From positions 1,736,001 through 1,800,000 of the forward strand of contig NZ_JBDZDN010000001.1 of the NCBI RefSeq assembly GCF_040049215.1: a stretch of 64,000 bases of DNA. Reading direction: 5' to 3'. The notes under the pieces were generated by a model, which saw only the letters and a list, made by a program, of their open reading frames with translations, was not told the origin of the DNA and did no database searches. Every line of letters begins with the position of its first letter. Within the stretch, counting starts at the first letter, position 1. Shown here in pieces: positions 43,158-51,772 of the stretch. This DNA comes from Mesorhizobium_K sp040049215. GTDB lineage: Bacteria; Pseudomonadota; Alphaproteobacteria; Rhizobiales; Rhizobiaceae. A program made the translations under genes and the position numbers.

Positions 43158-44093
43158 ATGAAGCAAGCACAAAAGGTCATCATCACCTGCGCAGTGACGG
43201 GGTCGATCCATACGCCGACCATGAGCCCCTATCTGCCGGTAACGCCGAGCGAGATCGTCGATGCGGCGGTCGGCGCCGCGCAGGCCGGTGCGTCGATCAT
43301 CCACCTCCACGCACGCGATCCCGCGACCGGCAAACCGTCCCCCGATCCGAAGCTGTTCATGGACTTCCTGCCGCGCATCAAGCAGCAGACCGACGCGGTG
43401 ATGAATATCTCGACCGGCGGCGGTCTCAAGATGAGCCTCGAGGAGCGTCTCGAAGCCGCCCATGCCGCGCAACCCGAACTCTGCTCGCTCAACATGGGCT
43501 CGATGAACTTCGCCCTCCACCACATCGCGCCGAAATACAGCGAGTGGAAACACGAATGGGAGAAGGGCTACCTCGAGGACACCAGGAAGGGCATCGTCTC
43601 CAACACGTTCGAACAGATCGAGCGTATCATCGTCGAGGTGGGCCAGGCCTACGGAACGCGCTTCGAGTTCGAGTGCTACGACGTCAGCCATCTCTACACG
43701 CTGGCGTACTTCCTTGACCGCAAGCTCTTGACTCCGCCGCTCTTCGTTCAGACGATCTTCGGGCTGCTGGGCGGCATAGGACCGGACCCGGAGGATATGC
43801 TCCACATGCGCCGCACCGCCGAGCGCCTGTTCGGCGATGCCTTCATGTGGTCGATCCTGGCCGCCGGCAAGCACCAGATGGGGCTCTGCACGATGGGGGC
43901 GATCATGGGCGGCAACGTGCGTGTCGGGCTGGAGGACAGTTTGTATCTGGGCAAGGGCCAGCTCGCGAAGAGCAATGCCGAGCAGGTGGCGAAGATCCGT
44001 CGCATCCTGGCGGAGCTGTCGCTCGAGGTGGCGACGCCCGACGAGGCGCGCGACCTCCTGAAGCTCAAGGGCGGCAACGAGGTTGCGTTCTGA
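43158..44093 (+). CDS. Beta-keto acid cleavage enzyme (BKACE, DUF849)
   Basis: A 311-residue zinc TIM-barrel enzyme. The family condenses a beta-keto acid with acetyl-CoA and releases acetoacetate plus a new CoA thioester. The N-terminal VIITCAVTGS, zinc motif IIHLHARDPATGKPS (H49, H51) and C-terminal MGLCTMGAIMGGNVRVGLED are textbook. The thioesterase starts 1 bp after the stop. This pair is reminiscent of the carnitine pathway, but no carnitine dehydrogenase is present. Confidence 0.95.
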   Translation: MKQAQKVIITCAVTGSIHTPTMSPYLPVTPSEIVDAAVGAAQAGASIIHLHARDPATGKPSPDPKLFMDFLPRIKQQTDAVMNISTGGGLKMSLEERLEAAHAAQPELCSLNMGSMNFALHHIAPKYSEWKHEWEKGYLEDTRKGIVSNTFEQIERIIVEVGQAYGTRFEFECYDVSHLYTLAYFLDRKLLTPPLFVQTIFGLLGGIGPDPEDMLHMRRTAERLFGDAFMWSILAAGKHQMGLCTMGAIMGGNVRVGLEDSLYLGKGQLAKSNAEQVAKIRRILAELSLEVATPDEARDLLKLKGGNEVAF

Positions 44094-44094
44094 G

Positions 44095-44502
44095 ATGGAG
44101 CCGGTGGTCACATATGTCGGCGTCTCGCACCCCTGGATGTGCGACGCCATGGGGCACATGAACGTACGCCATTACATGGCCATGTTCGACGATGCGAGTT
44201 TCCAGCTCCTCGGCCAGCTGACCGGCGTGGAAAAGGACAAGTCGCTCGGCTGGGCGGATGTCCGCCACGAGATCGAATACAAGCACGAGACGCCGGCGGG
44301 CGCCCTGTTGACGATACGTTCGCAGGTGGTGCGCGTGGGCCGTTCCTCCGTCACCTACAGGCATGCCATGACCGGATCGATCGAAGGCGAACTCCACGCC
44401 GAGGCGACAGTCACCTCGGTGCGCTTCGATCTTGCGGCGCGCAAGTCGCTGGACATCGACGCCGAGACGCGTCGCCGAGCCGAAGCGCTGATGGTGGGCT
44501 AA
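44095..44502 (+). CDS. Acyl-CoA thioesterase (4HBT hotdog fold)
   Basis: A 135-residue single hotdog domain, with the catalytic segment CDAMGHMNVRHYMAMFDDAS (Asp/Asn near the helix start) and VRHEIEYKHETPAGALLTIR. It would hydrolyse the CoA ester made by the upstream BKACE, as betainyl-CoA thioesterase does in carnitine degradation. The ATG at 44095 directly follows the BKACE stop. Confidence 0.9.
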   Translation: MEPVVTYVGVSHPWMCDAMGHMNVRHYMAMFDDASFQLLGQLTGVEKDKSLGWADVRHEIEYKHETPAGALLTIRSQVVRVGRSSVTYRHAMTGSIEGELHAEATVTSVRFDLAARKSLDIDAETRRRAEALMVG

Positions 44503-44503
44503 C

Positions 44504-45550
44504 GTGGTCAGGCTCGTTGCTGGAACGCCGGCGGCCCTTCAAGGCAGCATCGAGACGGTGGAGATGCACACCGGAGGCGAGCCGGTACGCATCGTGACGG
44601 CCGGCTACCCGCCTATTCCCGGCTCGACCATCCTGGAGAAGCGCCGCTATGCGCGCGACCACCTCGACCACCTTCGGCGCATGCTGATGTTCGAGCCGCG
44701 TGGCCACCACGAGATGTATGGCGTGCTGCCGGTCGAACCCGATCTTCCCGAGGCGGATCTTGCCGTGCTGTTCATGCACAATGAGGGTTATTCGACGATG
44801 TGCGGCCACGCGACCATCGCGCTCGGCCGCTATGCGGTGGACACCGGAATCGTGGCGCCGATCGTGCCGGAAACGCTCGTCAGCCTGCAATGCCCCTGCG
44901 GTCTGGTTCGGGTCAGGGTCGCCGTCGAGGAAACGTCGAGCGGGTTCGCTACCGGCGCCGTGTCGTTCGAGAGCGTGCCGTCCTTCGCTTTCGCGCTGGA
45001 CCTGCAAGCCGATGTGCCGGGCGTCGGCCGCGTGCCCTGCGACATCGGCTATGGCGGTGCCTTTTATGCGCTGGTCGATGCCGGCGCGATCGGGCTCGAC
45101 CTTTCCGAAACGCCGCTCGACCGGCTTGTGGATGTCGCCGACCGCATCACCAGGCACGTCGCGGCGACCGTGCCCCTGGAGCATCCCGACGACGCCGATC
45201 TCGCCTTTCTCTACGGCACGATCCTGACCGACGGCGGAGACGGCTCGGCCGGACGCCCGAGCCGCAACGTCTGCGTCTTCGCCGAGCGCGAGGTCGACCG
45301 CAGCCCGACCGGCAGCGGCGTGTCGGCCCGCATCGCCGTGCAATGCGCCCGCGGTCTGCCGACCGGCGAGAGGCGAGATTTCGAGAGCCTGACCGGCGCG
45401 GTGTTTTCGGCCACCCCGGTGCGGCGCGAGCGGCTGGGGCGCTTCGAGGCGGTGCGCGTCGAGGTCAGCGGGCGCGCCTATTATTCCGGACGCTCGAGCT
45501 TCTCCGTCGAGCCTGGCGATCCGCTGGGCGGCGGCTTTCTCTTGCTTTGA
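44504..45550 (+). CDS. Proline racemase family, trans-3-hydroxy-L-proline dehydratase-like
   Basis: A 348-residue proline racemase superfamily enzyme. The first catalytic Cys is kept (C100 in YSTMCGHATIALGR) but the second is Thr (T269 in DRSPTGSGVSARIA). In this superfamily the Cys/Thr pair marks trans-3-hydroxy-L-proline dehydratases rather than racemases or epimerases. The start is a GTG at 44504, 1 bp after the thioesterase stop. Its end overlaps the convergent GntR gene by 70 bp. Confidence 0.88.
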   Translation: MVRLVAGTPAALQGSIETVEMHTGGEPVRIVTAGYPPIPGSTILEKRRYARDHLDHLRRMLMFEPRGHHEMYGVLPVEPDLPEADLAVLFMHNEGYSTMCGHATIALGRYAVDTGIVAPIVPETLVSLQCPCGLVRVRVAVEETSSGFATGAVSFESVPSFAFALDLQADVPGVGRVPCDIGYGGAFYALVDAGAIGLDLSETPLDRLVDVADRITRHVAATVPLEHPDDADLAFLYGTILTDGGDGSAGRPSRNVCVFAEREVDRSPTGSGVSARIAVQCARGLPTGERRDFESLTGAVFSATPVRRERLGRFEAVRVEVSGRAYYSGRSSFSVEPGDPLGGGFLLL

Positions 45551-46251
45551 GTGGTGGGAAAGAAATCTCCCCGCTGAAGGCCAGGAATGATGACACGGGC
45601 CGCATCCTGTATGTCGCGCGTCATGGCGGCGCGCAGGCCCGCCGCGTCCCCCGCGGCGACCGCGTTCACCGCCGCCTCGTGCGCCTCCAGACCGGAACGC
45701 ATCTCCTCGCGGTTGGTGACCAAGTTGAGCAGCGGCCCTATCTGCATCCACAGCGTTTCGATGAAGCGCAGCAGGCGCGGCATTCCGGCCGCGGCGTAAA
45801 TGTGGAAGTGAAACTGGCGGTTGAGGTCGAGATATCCGGTCCAGTCGTCGCGGTCCGCCTTGAACATGCTGCGGTTGATGTCCTTGAGCAGCGCGACGTC
45901 GGCGCGACCGAGGTGCGGGCAGCCACGCTCGGCGGCCGTTCCCTCGAGTATGGTGCGCAAATCGGCGATCTCGCGAAAATCCTCTGGCGAAAGCATGGGC
46001 AGAGCGAAGGTCCGGTTGGGCTGCACATCCAGTGCGCCTTCCGTCACCAGCCGCTGCAAGGCGCTGCGAACCGGCATTGGGCTCACATTGATGACGTGGG
46101 CCAGCGTGCGGATCGAGATGCTCTGTCCTGGCCGTAGCTGACCCGAGATAATCAGGCGGCGCAGCTCGTTGTAGACCTGATCGTTCAGGGTCAGCCGCTC
46201 GGGCGGCGCGAAATCGAGCAGTGCAAGTTCTTCCTGGCTTCGTGCCGACAC
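45481..46251 (-). CDS. GntR-family regulator, FCD type
   Basis: A 256-residue regulator with an N-terminal winged helix (LNDQVYNELRRLIISGQLRP, MPVRSALQRLV) and FCD domain (NRQFHFHIYAAAG, GLEAHEAAVNAV). It starts at a GTG at 46251 with AAGGAGG upstream. It is the last gene of the long minus-strand operon. The last 23 codons lie on the opposite strand of the 3' end of the dehydratase gene, so the tail after GLQRGDFFP may be unimportant or a stop may have been lost. Confidence 0.9.
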   Translation of the reverse strand: MSARSQEELALLDFAPPERLTLNDQVYNELRRLIISGQLRPGQSISIRTLAHVINVSPMPVRSALQRLVTEGALDVQPNRTFALPMLSPEDFREIADLRTILEGTAAERGCPHLGRADVALLKDINRSMFKADRDDWTGYLDLNRQFHFHIYAAAGMPRLLRFIETLWMQIGPLLNLVTNREEMRSGLEAHEAAVNAVAAGDAAGLRAAMTRDIQDAARVIIPGLQRGDFFPTTQSKRKPPPSGSPGSTEKLERPE

Positions 46252-46281
46252 CGGTCGTCCTCCTTCATCGGTTCCTTGCGC

Positions 46282-46680
46282 CTACTCGGCAGCTTCGGGC
46301 AGGATCGCCCATGCCTCGAGCTCCACCAGCAGTTCGGGGTACACGAGTTCGACCTTCAGCGTGGCGCGCGCTGGCGCGAAGTTCCCGAACACCTCCCGGT
46401 AGGCAGCGTCCATGGCCGGATAGTGCGAAAAGTCGGCCAGATAAACGGTGACCTTGGCCACGTCCTCGAGCGTCGCCCCGACCCCGGCGAGCGCCGCCGC
46501 CAGATTGGCGATCGTCTGCCTGGTCTGCGCCGCAACGTCATTGGGCGCAACCACGTTGCCGGCCTCATCCAGACTGGCCATCCCGGAGGCGGCGACAAGG
46601 TTCCCGCGTCGTACGACCTGGCTGTAGCAGCCGATCGGCTTGTGCAGCCCTTCCGGGTTCGATCTCAACATCTCGGTCAC
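46282..46680 (-). CDS. RidA family protein (enamine/imine deaminase)
   Basis: A 132-residue RidA/YjgF/YER057c protein, which hydrolyses reactive enamines and imines made by PLP or flavin enzymes. Family segments: YSQVVRRGNLVAASGM, TRQTIANLAAALAGVG, KVTVYLADFSHY. The terminal region EAWAIL replaces the canonical EIEAIA with its Arg less clear. The GTG start overlaps the amidase stop by 4 bp. Its presence suits a pathway of amine oxidation or transamination. Confidence 0.9.
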   Translation of the reverse strand: MTEMLRSNPEGLHKPIGCYSQVVRRGNLVAASGMASLDEAGNVVAPNDVAAQTRQTIANLAAALAGVGATLEDVAKVTVYLADFSHYPAMDAAYREVFGNFAPARATLKVELVYPELLVELEAWAILPEAAE

Positions 46681-48908
46681 GGTTCCGCGCTTTCTGCGCC
46701 GGGCGGCGCGAAGGGTGTGGCGTCGGCGAACCGGCGAAAGACGTTCTCCGTGATCCTCGACACGTTGTTGTCGAAACCGTTGTGCGGCAGGCTGGCCGCC
46801 CAGGCGATCGAGCCCGTGGAGAACACGGCGCCGCCGTTGGGCGTCTCGAAGAAGGTCATGTCGGCATGCACCAGCGGATTTTCGGTGCCACCGATGATGT
46901 AGTTGGTGGCGGGCATGTCCTCCTTGCCGATCATCATCTCCTCGGTGTGATCCTCGGAGCGGGCCACGACAAGCGCATTCGGAGGCGAGCCGAGCCGGCG
47001 GTCGTAGCGGTCGATCTCCTGGCCGGCCGCGCCGCCTCCCGCCAGCCCGAAATCGCCGATGATCTCCTCCTCGACGCCGTCAAAGATGAATGCGGCGCGA
47101 GGATCCCGGCTCTCGGGCGTACGCCGGTAGTAGGAGGAGATGTCGAAGCCGGAGGCGGTAAAGCCGACACCCACCAACTCGTTCGGCGCGCGGCCGACCC
47201 TGCGCCACATGCCGCCATATTCGCCGTTGAAGCTCATATAGTATTCGCCGGGCTCGGCTTCCCATGGACGCGAGCCGTCCTCGGCGCGCCGAAGTTCCAG
47301 AACACCGGCTACTTCGGGATGGTAGGCGACCCGCCAGAAGAAGCCATTGCCGCCAAGATACATGAGCCGGCCGCCGCGATCGAGGAAGGCCGACAGCGCG
47401 TCCCACATCGGCGTCGAGGTGTATTCGGGGTGGTTGCCGGTAATGACGAGCGCATAGTCCGCCAATAGGCCAAGGCCTTCGTTGTGAAGGTCTTCGTCGG
47501 TGATCACGTCGACCTCGATCCCGCACGCGCGAAACCAGCCGAAGATCCAGCCGTCGTCGTTGAAGGCGGACAGCGTCGTGTTCGGCCGCATGTTGACGAT
47601 CGGCCGCAATCTTGTGCCGATGGACATGCCGCTGTCGTCATTGTGGACGGCGTAGAGCGAGTCGCCGTATTCCGGCCGCGTGTTCAGGAAGAGGTCGCTC
47701 TCCACCAGCTCCGGAAGCTGCCCGAGATACATCTCGTACAGGTTGCTTCGGTTCATCACGCGGTAGTTGCCATAGGCCATGTAAGTCGCCGTCGAGGCGA
47801 GGAAGACAGCTCTGGACCCGGGTTGGCCGCGCGGCGCCCTGACATAGAAGACGACATGCTCCGCGTCGCCGTCGCCTTGCAACCTGGCGGCGTAGACGCC
47901 GCTGGGCAGGCCCTCTGGAACGGTATAGGTGAAGTCGGTTTCCCACCGGCAGTCCGAAAGGTCGTCGTCGTGGAAATGGATCGCGCCATATTCCTCCGGC
48001 GCCGACTTCCAGTCGTGCCAGCGGGCCGACCAGTTCCAGCCCTTCATGGCGCGGCCCGGCATGTTGATCAGCCGGCCGTCGAGGCGGCAGGCCGAGAGAT
48101 CGACGAAACATTCGCGGTCCATCTGCCGCGAAAAGTCCCATGCGCCAACGAGGTCGGCAGCGAGATCGGCGGCAAGCGGTTCGACGATCGAACGGCGCAA
48201 GCTTTCGGCCGCAAGCGCACCGGCGAACAGGCGCGGGCTATCGACCTTGCCGTTGTAGTGACTTGCGAAACGATTCGCACCCGCGGCACGCGCCGCCACG
48301 ATGAAAGTTCCGTCGCCGCCGCAGCGGAGGCCGCGCGCCGCCCTCGCGACTACACTCTGGGGCGCCGAGAAGCCGGCGTGGACGTCCAGCGGTTCCGCGT
48401 GCAGCATGGCGGAGCCCGTTTCCACGTCGTAGGAAGCGGCGACAAAGGTCCATTGCCGGACAAGCAGCGGTTTGGCTAGCCTGATGCTTGTCCCGTCCGG
48501 CAGCCTGAGCGCCAGCAGGTTGCCGGCCTCGAGCGACAGATCGAAGCCGGATCCGGACTCGACGGTCAGCGTCGAGAGGATCGACTGGGGGCTGTCCTTG
48601 GACAGCGTCGGCCAGATCATCGCCGTGACGGAGAAGCTGCCCAGACCTGCAATCGCGCGTCCCCCGGGGACAACCCCGCACGAGCCGATCGCGATCGGCT
48701 GATGCCGTGCCGGATAGACGCCGTCGAAGGCGCTGGGAATGGCATCCTCCTGCAGTCCGGGCCCGTCGCGGTGGGAATCGACGCAATGAAGCCGCACCAG
48801 GGAGGCCCGGTATTGCTTCGATCCGTTCTCGGCCGAGACCTTGAACGCGATCGTCTCGCCCGGGCACGCGCTGATCCGGTCCGTGTATCCTGCAAGCGTG
48901 CGCGCCAT
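46677..48908 (-). CDS. N,N-dimethylformamidase large subunit-like amidase
   Basis: A 743-residue protein related to the large subunit of N,N-dimethylformamidase, a mononuclear iron amidase: an N-terminal LamG-like beta-sandwich (about 80-270), then the ThuA-like catalytic region with STATYMAYGNYR, LYEMYLGQLP, VITGNHPEYTSTPMWDAL and YLGGNGFFW. The family's Tyr-Tyr-Glu iron site is plausible within these. The natural substrate here need not be DMF; any small N-substituted amide is possible. The small-subunit-like gene lies 1 bp upstream. Confidence 0.85.
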   Translation of the reverse strand: MARTLAGYTDRISACPGETIAFKVSAENGSKQYRASLVRLHCVDSHRDGPGLQEDAIPSAFDGVYPARHQPIAIGSCGVVPGGRAIAGLGSFSVTAMIWPTLSKDSPQSILSTLTVESGSGFDLSLEAGNLLALRLPDGTSIRLAKPLLVRQWTFVAASYDVETGSAMLHAEPLDVHAGFSAPQSVVARAARGLRCGGDGTFIVAARAAGANRFASHYNGKVDSPRLFAGALAAESLRRSIVEPLAADLAADLVGAWDFSRQMDRECFVDLSACRLDGRLINMPGRAMKGWNWSARWHDWKSAPEEYGAIHFHDDDLSDCRWETDFTYTVPEGLPSGVYAARLQGDGDAEHVVFYVRAPRGQPGSRAVFLASTATYMAYGNYRVMNRSNLYEMYLGQLPELVESDLFLNTRPEYGDSLYAVHNDDSGMSIGTRLRPIVNMRPNTTLSAFNDDGWIFGWFRACGIEVDVITDEDLHNEGLGLLADYALVITGNHPEYTSTPMWDALSAFLDRGGRLMYLGGNGFFWRVAYHPEVAGVLELRRAEDGSRPWEAEPGEYYMSFNGEYGGMWRRVGRAPNELVGVGFTASGFDISSYYRRTPESRDPRAAFIFDGVEEEIIGDFGLAGGGAAGQEIDRYDRRLGSPPNALVVARSEDHTEEMMIGKEDMPATNYIIGGTENPLVHADMTFFETPNGGAVFSTGSIAWAASLPHNGFDNNVSRITENVFRRFADATPFAPPGAESAEP

Positions 48909-48909
48909 G

Positions 48910-49221
48910 TCAGACGCCCTCCGGCACGTCGCTGCCGAAATATTGCCTCCAGCGCAGTTTGAAGACCGCCCATTCGGCTTCGTCCCAGTCGGTGAAGACG
49001 GGGTCGCGATGCACGGTCAGCGGCTGGCCCTTCACGCCGTTGAACTGGATGAGCACCCAGGCACGCGCGTGATCGACGCGCAGCAGGGCGTGCTTTCCGG
49101 GCACCGGCAGTGTCCGAAACGCCCGCAGGAGCCGCTGCAACTGCGGGCTGTGGTGGCCGAGCGGAGTCTTCCGGAACTCGGCGGCAAGGGAGGGGTCCGG
49201 GAGGATCGGGAAGGCCATCAT
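48910..49221 (-). CDS. Small protein, likely amidase small subunit
   Basis: A 103-residue protein (MMAFPILPDPSLAAEFRKTP, RAWVLIQFNGV, DWDEAEWAVFKLRWRQYFG). It ends 1 bp before the amidase start and overlaps the upstream ABC ATPase stop by 4 bp (ATGA). Known dimethylformamidases have a roughly 130-residue small subunit encoded just upstream of the large one, so it is probably that partner; direct similarity is weak to my eye. Confidence 0.6.
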   Translation of the reverse strand: MMAFPILPDPSLAAEFRKTPLGHHSPQLQRLLRAFRTLPVPGKHALLRVDHARAWVLIQFNGVKGQPLTVHRDPVFTDWDEAEWAVFKLRWRQYFGSDVPEGV

Positions 49222-50885
49222 GCGCTCGTTTGCATCGGATGTGGTTCGGTTACCGGAGCTGCCGGCGCATGCGCCACCAGCGCGGCGGCGAGCAGCCGCT
49301 GCGTGTATGGATGTCTCGGTCTCTGGAAGACCTCCTCGGTGTCGCCGGCCTCCACGAGATCGCCGTTGAACAGCACGACGACGCGGTCGGCCAGCGAGCG
49401 CACCACGCCGAGGTCGTGCGATATGAACAGCATCGAAACGCCCGTGCGCGCACGCAAATCGCGCAGCAGTTCGAGCACGCGCGCCTGAACGGACACGTCG
49501 AGCGCCGACAGGACTTCGTCGCAAAGCAGCAGCGACGGCTCGGCGATCAGTGCGCGGGCGATCGCCACGCGCTGGCGTTCCCCGCCCGACAGTTCGTGCG
49601 GGAACCGCTCCGCATATTCGGCGGGAAGGCGCACGTCATCGAGCGCCTTGTCGACTCGCGCCGCGACGGAAGCGCTACGCTCGCCGAAGAACACGTCGCG
49701 CGGACGCGACAGAATCTCGCCGACCCGCATGCGCGGATTGAGCGATGCGTCGGGATTCTGGAAGATATACTGGATTTCGCGCCGCTGGGAGGACGGGCGC
49801 GCTTCGAGCCTTGGCGCCAGCACCTTGTCCAGGTAGCGGATTGCCCCCGCGCCGGGCGGAGCCAGCCCGCAGATAGCGCGCGCGATCGTCGACTTTCCCG
49901 AACCGCTCTCGCCGATCAGCGCCACCGTTTCGTCACGGCCGATCGAGAAGTCGACGCCGTGAACGACTTCCGTTCCGGCCGCGCGTCCGATGCCGAACAG
50001 GCCGCGGCGCCCGCCATAGGCGATGCGCACCGCCGACACCGAAAGCAGACCAGTCTCAGACGGGGCGCGCCGAACCGGACGCTCCGGCGCGGCCCGGAAC
50101 AGCGGCACCGCCGCGATCAGCGCCTTCGTATAGTCGTGCCTGGGGCGGGAGAAGACTTGCTCGGCGGCGCCGATCTCCACGAGCGCGCCGCGATAGAGCA
50201 CGGCCAGCCTGTCGGCGATCTGGCTGAGCAGGGGCAGGTCGTGCGTGACATAGACCATCGAAACGCCATGGGTGGTGCGAAGCGTTTTCAGCAACTCGAC
50301 GATCTGCTGTTGAACGGTGACGTCGAGACCGGTCGTGGGCTCGTCGAGAACGATCAATTCCGGCTCGCAGGCCAGCGCCATGGCGATTGCGATGCGCTGC
50401 TGCTGCCCACCGGAGAGGCGATGCGGATAGCGTCCGCCGACGTCAGGCACTTCGCTCAGCCCGACCTGCCCAATCAACTCACCGATGCGGACCTGGATGG
50501 CCTCGGCATCTAGCTTGCGGTGCTCGCGAAGCACCTCGGCGATCTGGTCGGCGACCGTCATCGCCGGGTTGAGCGCGGTCGTCGGGTTCTGCGGCACGAA
50601 GCTGATGCGGTTGCCGCGCAGCTTCTGCAGCGCCTCGACCGGCAGGGCGGCGACGTCGACGCCGCCGAAGAGAACCGAGCCGCCCGCGCATCGCGCGTTC
50701 GGTGGCCGATAGCCAAGCAACTGGTAGGCCAGCGTGCTTTTGCCGGAACCGCTCTCGCCCACCAGGCCCAGCACTTCGCCTCGCCGTACTTCGAGGCTGA
50801 CCCGGTCGACGGCGCGCTGCCAGCCGGCCGGCGTGCGGTATTCGATCGAGAGGTCGCGCACCTCGATGCAGGCCTCCGTCGCCAC
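49218..50885 (-). CDS. ABC transporter fused ATPase (DppD-DppF type)
   Basis: A 555-residue protein with two ABC ATPase domains in tandem. Each has Walker A (GESGSGKST), signature (LSGGQQQR in the first, LSGGERQR in the second), Walker B (IVLDEPTTGLD; LLCDEVLSALD). Fused ATPases of this kind energise peptide/nickel/opine-type importers. In the second domain Walker B ends CDEVLSALD, with the catalytic Glu kept. The start is a GTG at 50885, overlapping the permease stop by one base. Confidence 0.94.
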   Translation of the reverse strand: MATEACIEVRDLSIEYRTPAGWQRAVDRVSLEVRRGEVLGLVGESGSGKSTLAYQLLGYRPPNARCAGGSVLFGGVDVAALPVEALQKLRGNRISFVPQNPTTALNPAMTVADQIAEVLREHRKLDAEAIQVRIGELIGQVGLSEVPDVGGRYPHRLSGGQQQRIAIAMALACEPELIVLDEPTTGLDVTVQQQIVELLKTLRTTHGVSMVYVTHDLPLLSQIADRLAVLYRGALVEIGAAEQVFSRPRHDYTKALIAAVPLFRAAPERPVRRAPSETGLLSVSAVRIAYGGRRGLFGIGRAAGTEVVHGVDFSIGRDETVALIGESGSGKSTIARAICGLAPPGAGAIRYLDKVLAPRLEARPSSQRREIQYIFQNPDASLNPRMRVGEILSRPRDVFFGERSASVAARVDKALDDVRLPAEYAERFPHELSGGERQRVAIARALIAEPSLLLCDEVLSALDVSVQARVLELLRDLRARTGVSMLFISHDLGVVRSLADRVVVLFNGDLVEAGDTEEVFQRPRHPYTQRLLAAALVAHAPAAPVTEPHPMQTSA

Positions 50886-51769
50886 TAGTTGGCCCTCACC
50901 GGTGAACGGCCAAGCACGCGGGCAAGCCCTTCCGTGAAGAAGTTGAGCCCGATGACGAGGCTGGACAGCATCAGTCCGGGTCCGAACACGGCCCATGGCT
51001 GGATGGTCAACAGGTTGCGGTTCTCCGCGATCATCAGGCCCCATTCGGGCGATGGCGGGCGCAATCCGAAGCCGAGGAAGCCAAGCGTGCCGATGATGAC
51101 CGGCGCATAGCCGGCGCGCACGGCGAATTCGACCAGCAGCACGCCGGTTGCGTTGGGCAGCATCTCGCGTCGCACCACAGAGAAAGCCGGCTCGCCGCGA
51201 AGTCGCGCCGCGGTGATGTAGTCACGCGTTACGATTTCGAGCGCTGCCGCGCGCGCCATGCGCGCGATGCGCGGCGTGTAGATAAGGGCGACCACCAGCG
51301 CGACCAGTACCGGCGAACCGGCATATTCAGGGCCGGCCATCGACACAGCGAGCAAAGCGAGGATCAGGAACGGGATGCTCAGCACCGCCTCCACGATGCG
51401 CATCACGAGCTCGTCCACCCAGCCGCGCACATAGCCGCAGGCAAGCCCGATCATCGAACCCAGCGCGACACCGAGCAGGGTTCCGGAAACCGCCAGCGAG
51501 ATGACGATCCATCCGCCGTGCAGCGTACGGCTGAACACATCGCGGCCGAGCTGGTCGGTGCCGAACCAGTGAAGCAAGTCCGGTCCCGCGACCGGCCGGC
51601 CCGCCATCATCTGCTGCTGGGGGAAAGGTGCGATCCAGGGTCCGGCGGCCGCAAGCACAAGATGGACGGCGAGCAGCGCCAGGCCGATGCGGAAGCTGCC
51701 TGGCGCGGACGCGAAGGCCGCCCATCGCTTCTGCCGGCGCCTTGGCGGCAATATCTGCTCGACGGCCAT
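50885..51769 (-). CDS. ABC transporter permease (DppC type)
   Basis: A 294-residue permease with six membrane helices and the EAA loop (RLRGEPAFSVVRREMLPNA). The N-terminal extension with the first helix (FRIGLALLAVHLVLAAAGPW) and PHWFGTDQLGRDVFSR segment are typical of DppC/OppC. It is 3 bp downstream of the DppB-like gene. Confidence 0.93.
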   Translation of the reverse strand: MAVEQILPPRRRQKRWAAFASAPGSFRIGLALLAVHLVLAAAGPWIAPFPQQQMMAGRPVAGPDLLHWFGTDQLGRDVFSRTLHGGWIVISLAVSGTLLGVALGSMIGLACGYVRGWVDELVMRIVEAVLSIPFLILALLAVSMAGPEYAGSPVLVALVVALIYTPRIARMARAAALEIVTRDYITAARLRGEPAFSVVRREMLPNATGVLLVEFAVRAGYAPVIIGTLGFLGFGLRPPSPEWGLMIAENRNLLTIQPWAVFGPGLMLSSLVIGLNFFTEGLARVLGRSPVRAN

Positions 51770-51772
51770 ATC

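Noticed and set aside
43158..44502. Carnitine degradation operon (BKACE plus thioesterase)
   Set aside because: The carnitine dehydrogenase gene is missing and an aminotransferase is in its place, so only the last two steps are alike.
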